DNA of 10,446 nucleotides from positions 1-10,446 of the forward strand of contig CAMYWS010000025.1 in NCBI GenBank assembly GCA_947302865.1, read 5' to 3'. The translations under genes were made by a program, and so were the position numbers. Origin of the DNA: an uncultured Clostridia bacterium. GTDB taxonomy: Bacteria; Bacillota_A; Clostridia; Christensenellales; CAG-138. Under the pieces are notes generated by a model that searched no databases, was not told where the DNA came from, and saw only the letters and a program-made list of their open reading frames with translations. Each line of letters begins with the position of its first letter. Within the stretch, counting starts at the first letter, position 1. This document shows, piece by piece, positions 6,592 to 10,446 of this stretch.

Positions 6592-9143
6592 TTCGTTTCG
6601 TACCAGCTTTCTCCGCATTTTGCTTCGGCTACGAGCCGCACCGTCAGCGACGCGACGTTCTCCATGGCTTCCTGCATCAGCTTCATCACGTCGTCTGCTT
6701 CGCTGCGCGGGCAGTCAACGATCAGCTCGTCGTGGATCTGCAGCACGAGACGCGCCTTGAATCCGCCCTCTTTCAGCGCGCGGTCAACGTGTACCATCGC
6801 AATCTTGATGATATCCGCCGCCGTGCCCTGGATCGGCATGTTCATCGCAACGCGCTCGCCGAACTGCCGGACGTTGTAGTTGCTTGCGGAAAGCTCCGGC
6901 AGCGGGCGTCTGCGTTCGAACAGCGTTTCCGCATAGCCGCGCTCCTTTGCGCGGGCTACGCTCTCCTTAAGATATGCCTGCACCTTCGGATAGCGTTCGA
7001 AGTAGCGGCGGATGTAGCCCGCGGCCGTCGGAACGGGAATGCCCAGATTCCTCGCAAGTCCGAAATCGGAGATTCCGTAGACGATGCCGAAATTGACCGC
7101 TTTCGCCGCACTGCGCTGTTCGCCCGTAACGGAGGCAAGAGGAACGTGAAAGACTTCGGCCGCGGTACGCGCATGGATATCTTCCCCGCTGTTGAACGCG
7201 GCAATAAAGCCCTCATCGCCGCTGATGTGCGCAAGCAGCCGAAGCTCGATCTGCGAATAGTCCGCGCCGACGAGAACGTTCCCCTCGCTCGGTATGAACG
7301 CCTTGCGGATCTCCCTTCCCTCCGGCGTGCGGACCGGGATGTTCTGGAGATTCGGCTCCGTACTGGAAATGCGTCCCGTCGCCGTCACGCACTGCATGAA
7401 CCGCGAATGGATGCGTCCGTTTGCGTCGCGTTGTTTCAGCAAGCCCTCTACGAACGTGCTGTCAATCTTCATCAGAAACCGATACTGCAGGATGTCGTTC
7501 ACGATCGGATGCAGCGGCGCAATCGCTTCCAGTGTATCCGCGTCCGTCGAAAACCCGGTCTTGGTCTTTTTCCCGGACGGCAGTCCGAGCTTTTCAAACA
7601 GGATCCTGCCGAGCTGTTTGGTCGAAAGGATGTTGAACCGTTCGCCCGCCTGCTCATAGATCTGGGCTTCCAGCATCGACGCCGTCTTCGAAAAACGGGC
7701 GTGCAGCGCGTGCAGAACGGTCTCGTCAGTCATAAACCCGATCCTTTCCATGCCGTACAGCACCGAAAGAAGCGGAAGCTCCATATCGCGTTCAAGCGTC
7801 TCCAGACCGTTTTCCGCAATCGCGCGGGACATGCGCGGGTACAGCGCGAACAAGTAAGCGGGGCTTGCTTTTTCGGTTTTCAGCCACGCGCGGCAAAGCG
7901 TTTCGTAACTTTCGACGGGGCGGTTGCTCTGCAGCAGGTAGTCCGAAAGCATCGCGTCGAACAGCAACGTCGGCAGCGCGTCGGCGTCGAAACCGCAGCG
8001 ATGAAAGACCGTCTTAGCATCGAACGCGAGCATCGGTTTTTTGTGCGTACGGATAAACGCGCCGAGCATGCGATATGCCTCATCCTCGTCCATGCATGCG
8101 TCGAACAGCGTTTCGCCCGCCGTCAGCACGTACGCTGAGTTTTCGGACCCGGCGAACGCAAGCGACGGAAACGCCGTCACTGCTACCGCCTCGCAGGAAA
8201 CAAGCGCTTCGAGCGCTTTCTGCATTCCCTCTGCGTCGGTGATCGCAACAGTTTCGACCGCAGGGATCGCGTCATCCTGTTTCGGCGCTTCACCGCCGGG
8301 CAGTCGATCCGCGATGCTGTTCAGTTCCAGATCGTACAGGCGCTGTTTTGCGCCGCCGGTCTTTTCAAACGAAAACACACAGTCGTCGAGCGTTTCGCTG
8401 ACCGGCGCGTCGGTTGCGATCGTGCCGAGCCAATAGGAAAAACGCGCGTTTTCGGCTTCGCTTACGAGGCGTTCGCCGAGTTTGCCCTTGACTTCCGATG
8501 CGTGCAGCAGTACGCCTTCCAGATCGCCGTATTCGGAAAGCAGCTTCAATGCGGTCTTCTCCCCGACGCCCGAAACGCCCGGGATATGGTCGGAGCTGTC
8601 TCCCATCAGTGCCTTGAGATCGCGCATGCGGTCCGGCGTCAGCCCGTATTTTTCCTGCAGGACCGCAGCGTCGACGATCGAATTGTCCTTTGTGTAAAAC
8701 ACTTTCGTTCGTTCGGTGATGAGCTGGAACGAATCGCGGTCTCCGGTCGCGATCAGCGTATCCATCCCTTCGGCTTCCGCGCGTCGCGCAAAGGTGCCGA
8801 GGATATCGTCGCCTTCATACCGCGGACATTCGATGACCGCGATGCCCATGCTTTTCAGAATCTCGCGAACGACCGGCATCTGTTTTTTCAGGTCCTCGTC
8901 CGCCGGTTTTCGGCCGAGCTTGTAATCCGCGTAGCGTTCATGACGGAACGTCGGCTGATGTACGTCGAACGCGACGAGAACGTGCGAGGGCTCCTGCTTT
9001 AAAAGCTCCAGAAGCTTTGTGAAAAAGCCCTTCAGCGCGCCGGTCGGAAACCCGTCGCGCGTGGTCAGATTCGCTTTGAAAAAAGCATGATATGCCTGAA
9101 ACAACAGGCTGTTTCCGTCGATCGCCAAAAGCAGTCGGTCCAT
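6588..9143 (-). CDS. polA: DNA polymerase I, with degenerate 3'-5' exonuclease domain
   Basis: Fills gaps, removes primers and takes part in excision repair. The 851-residue protein has an N-terminal 5' nuclease domain (about 1-290) with its acidic residues in place: Asp9, Asp60, Glu110 with Asp112/Asp113 in YEGDD, Asp135/Asp137 in TGDRDSFQ, and GDSSDHIPGVSGVG (181-194). The middle domain (about 295-480) lacks the DxE metal-binding motif expected near residues 320-325, where the sequence reads AVAVTAFP, so proofreading is probably lost, as in several Gram-positive and Thermus polymerases. The polymerase domain is intact: motif A DYSQIELRLLAHI (Asp628), motif B RSAAKAVNFGIVYG (Arg677, Lys681) and motif C QIHDELIVD (His804, Asp805). 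The ATG at 9143 is preceded by AAAGGGG and gives the standard start DRLLLAIDGNSLLF. It overlaps coaE by four bases. Confidence 0.97.
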   Translation of the reverse strand: MDRLLLAIDGNSLLFQAYHAFFKANLTTRDGFPTGALKGFFTKLLELLKQEPSHVLVAFDVHQPTFRHERYADYKLGRKPADEDLKKQMPVVREILKSMGIAVIECPRYEGDDILGTFARRAEAEGMDTLIATGDRDSFQLITERTKVFYTKDNSIVDAAVLQEKYGLTPDRMRDLKALMGDSSDHIPGVSGVGEKTALKLLSEYGDLEGVLLHASEVKGKLGERLVSEAENARFSYWLGTIATDAPVSETLDDCVFSFEKTGGAKQRLYDLELNSIADRLPGGEAPKQDDAIPAVETVAITDAEGMQKALEALVSCEAVAVTAFPSLAFAGSENSAYVLTAGETLFDACMDEDEAYRMLGAFIRTHKKPMLAFDAKTVFHRCGFDADALPTLLFDAMLSDYLLQSNRPVESYETLCRAWLKTEKASPAYLFALYPRMSRAIAENGLETLERDMELPLLSVLYGMERIGFMTDETVLHALHARFSKTASMLEAQIYEQAGERFNILSTKQLGRILFEKLGLPSGKKTKTGFSTDADTLEAIAPLHPIVNDILQYRFLMKIDSTFVEGLLKQRDANGRIHSRFMQCVTATGRISSTEPNLQNIPVRTPEGREIRKAFIPSEGNVLVGADYSQIELRLLAHISGDEGFIAAFNSGEDIHARTAAEVFHVPLASVTGEQRSAAKAVNFGIVYGISDFGLARNLGIPVPTAAGYIRRYFERYPKVQAYLKESVARAKERGYAETLFERRRPLPELSASNYNVRQFGERVAMNMPIQGTAADIIKIAMVHVDRALKEGGFKARLVLQIHDELIVDCPRSEADDVMKLMQEAMENVASLTVRLVAEAKCGESWYETK

Positions 9144-9160
9144 TGCTCCCCTTTCCCGAA

Positions 9161-9188
9161 GCGGCACGCCCGTGCCCGGGTGCGCCGC
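9161..9188 (-). other. GC-rich hairpin between the phosphorylase gene and polA
   Basis: A 28-base inverted repeat pairs 9188-9177 with 9172-9161 around the loop GGCA: eleven of twelve positions pair, including one G-U, with a single A-C mismatch. On the minus strand it is preceded by TTTT and followed by TTCGGGAAAGGGG, so there is no T-run after it in the direction of transcription, nor on the plus strand. It lies 17 bases before the polA ATG. It may act as an mRNA processing or stability element or a weak pause; the role is a guess. Confidence 0.5.
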
Positions 9189-9219
9189 AAAAGTCGTCCT
9201 ATTCGGTTATTGTGTCGTA

Positions 9220-10446
9220 TCAGGCGCGAACGACGTCGTAGACCATCGGCCGGTATTCCGGTTTTGCGTCGGAGTACGTGAACGCGCTGTGGAACATTTC
9301 GAGCGCGGCGTTGACTTTGCTCTCGTCGTTGACATACATCACGCACAGCGGTTCGTCCGCGCGGATGAAATCGCCGAGGCGTTTCTTCATGACGAGACCG
9401 ACCGCCGGGTCGATGCTCTCCTCCTTTGTGGCACGTCCTGCGCCGAGGATCTGCGCTGCGGTACCGATCCGTTCCGCGTTCATGGAGGAAATATAGCCCG
9501 CGCGCTTCGGATACACGTTCAGGATCGTTCTGACCCTGCAGAGCTCGTCGATCCGGTCGAGACCGATATACGATGCGTCGCCGCCTTCCGCCGCGATCAT
9601 TTCTCTGAGTTTCGCAAGCCCCGCGCCGGAATGCAGCGCTGATTCGAGTTTTTCGCGAGCTTCGACTTCGCTTTCGGCGAGCTTGCTCAAGCGCATCATG
9701 TGTACGCCCAGAAGCATGCAGACTTCGTACAGCGGATCTCCTGCCGGGATCTTGCCGGAAAGGAGTTCCACCGCTTCGCGCACTTCCAGCGCGTTTCCGA
9801 CCGCAAGCCCCAGCGGCTGATTCATATCGGTGATAACCGCGACGCATTCGCGTCCGACGAGCTTCCCGATGGAGACCATCAGATGCGCAAGCTTCTCCGC
9901 TTCGTCGACAGTCTGCATGAACGCACCCGTGCCGGTCTTGACGTCGAGCACGATCGCATCGGTGCCCGCTGCAAGCTTTTTGGACATGATGCTCGAAGCG
10001 ATCAGCGGGATACTGCGGACCGTCGCTGTCACGTCGCGCAGGGCGTACATTTTCTTGTCGGCGGGAACAAGGTTCCCGGTCTGTCCGATGACGGCGACGC
10101 CGATCTCGTTCACGATCTCCTTGAATCGGGCCATCGGCTGCTCGATGCAGACACCGGGGATCGATTCGAGCTTGTCAAGCGTGCCGCCCGTATGCCCCAG
10201 TCCGCGTCCGCTCATCTTTGCCACCGTGCCGCCGCATGCCGCGACAAGCGGCGCGATGACGAGCGTCGTTGTATCGCCGACGCCGCCCGTAGAATGCTTG
10301 TCGACCTTCACGCCGCGCAAGTCGGAAAGATCGACCACCTCGCCGGAGTGCATCATCGCCATCGTCAGGTCGGCGGTCTCGCGATCGGTCATGCCGTTGA
10401 ACACGACCGCCATCTGGAACGCAGACATCTGATAATCCGGGATCGA
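9220..10446 (-). CDS. pdp: Pyrimidine-nucleoside phosphorylase, N-terminus beyond right edge
   Basis: Phosphorolyses uridine, thymidine and deoxyuridine to the base and (deoxy)ribose 1-phosphate in nucleoside salvage. The window holds 408 codons plus the stop. The frame stays open to the last base, beginning SIPDYQMSAFQMA, and comparison with the Bacillus subtilis enzyme from memory suggests about 30 residues are missing. Motifs: KVDKHSTGGVGDTTT (phosphate site), the family signature SGRGLGHTGGTLDKLE, and ALRDVTATVRSIPLIASSIMSKK, which holds the base-binding Arg, Ser and Lys, followed by DAIVLDVKTGTGAFM. The ASSIMSKKLAAG form resembles Gram-positive pyrimidine-nucleoside phosphorylases more than the enteric thymidine phosphorylase DeoA, which is the main alternative name. 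The C-terminal domain ends VYDVVRA. It is followed by polA after 76 bases containing a hairpin, so co-transcription is possible but less certain than for the genes after it. Confidence 0.95.
   Translation of the reverse strand, partial: SIPDYQMSAFQMAVVFNGMTDRETADLTMAMMHSGEVVDLSDLRGVKVDKHSTGGVGDTTTLVIAPLVAACGGTVAKMSGRGLGHTGGTLDKLESIPGVCIEQPMARFKEIVNEIGVAVIGQTGNLVPADKKMYALRDVTATVRSIPLIASSIMSKKLAAGTDAIVLDVKTGTGAFMQTVDEAEKLAHLMVSIGKLVGRECVAVITDMNQPLGLAVGNALEVREAVELLSGKIPAGDPLYEVCMLLGVHMMRLSKLAESEVEAREKLESALHSGAGLAKLREMIAAEGGDASYIGLDRIDELCRVRTILNVYPKRAGYISSMNAERIGTAAQILGAGRATKEESIDPAVGLVMKKRLGDFIRADEPLCVMYVNDESKVNAALEMFHSAFTYSDAKPEYRPMVYDVVRA

Noticed and set aside
6592..6618. Upstream ATG for coaE
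   Set aside because: It would add nine residues before the usual MTRIIGITGG start. The ATG at 6591 forms the ATGA overlap with polA, like the next junction in the operon.
6732..8138. Plus-strand open frame of 468 codons opposite polA
   Set aside because: It is antisense to the most conserved part of DNA polymerase I. Its Arg-rich composition and lack of motifs fit a shadow of the codon bias, and I found no promoter or ribosome binding site for it.
9144..9167. GTG start for polA eight codons upstream
   Set aside because: The GTG lies inside the GC-rich hairpin and adds residues not seen in the family, while the ATG at 9143 has a purine-rich site ahead and starts the standard N-terminus.
1..10446. 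A previously undescribed defence, mobile or regulatory system
   Set aside because: Every long stretch is accounted for by known housekeeping families on one strand with short gaps. No integrase, transposase, direct repeats, tRNA insertion site or unknown gene cluster was seen.

Overview
The window looks like ordinary chromosomal housekeeping DNA from a Gram-positive, low-lineage (Bacillota) bacterium, most likely a member of the Clostridia with a fairly high GC content. Three things point there: a T-box tRNA-sensing leader in front of valS, the gene order polA-coaE-lytic transglycosylase-lspA-rluD, and a Gram-positive style pyrimidine-nucleoside phosphorylase. The genus cannot be fixed from the sequence. 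Every gene I can support lies on the minus strand, so transcription runs from right to left.

Right part (10446 to 3763): a pyrimidine-nucleoside phosphorylase missing its N-terminus at the window edge is followed, after a 76-base gap with a strong GC-rich hairpin, by a tightly packed series. The order is DNA polymerase I, dephospho-CoA kinase, a membrane-anchored lytic transglycosylase, signal peptidase II and a RluD-type pseudouridine synthase. Successive genes overlap by ATGA (polA/coaE and coaE/slt), abut as TAAATG (slt/lspA) or overlap by 53 bases (lspA/rluD), so they very probably form one operon with translational coupling. The products serve unrelated basic tasks: DNA repair and replication, CoA synthesis, peptidoglycan turnover, lipoprotein maturation and rRNA modification.

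Middle (3651 to 1750): a large secreted lipoprotein of the DUF885 family, with a putative metallopeptidase motif (HEGFPGH) and a repeat-built, Thr/Pro/Lys/Glu-rich linker behind the lipid anchor. It is a likely substrate of the signal peptidase II encoded just upstream.

Left part (1745 to 1): a promoter, a readable valine-specific T-box riboswitch (specifier GTC, T-box, competing antiterminator and terminator) and the first 486 codons of valS, which runs off the left edge.

I found no mobile element, CRISPR array, tRNA or rRNA, and no convincing new biological system. The features most worth a second look are the divergent LspA with its long acidic tail read in two frames, and the hairpin between the phosphorylase gene and polA.
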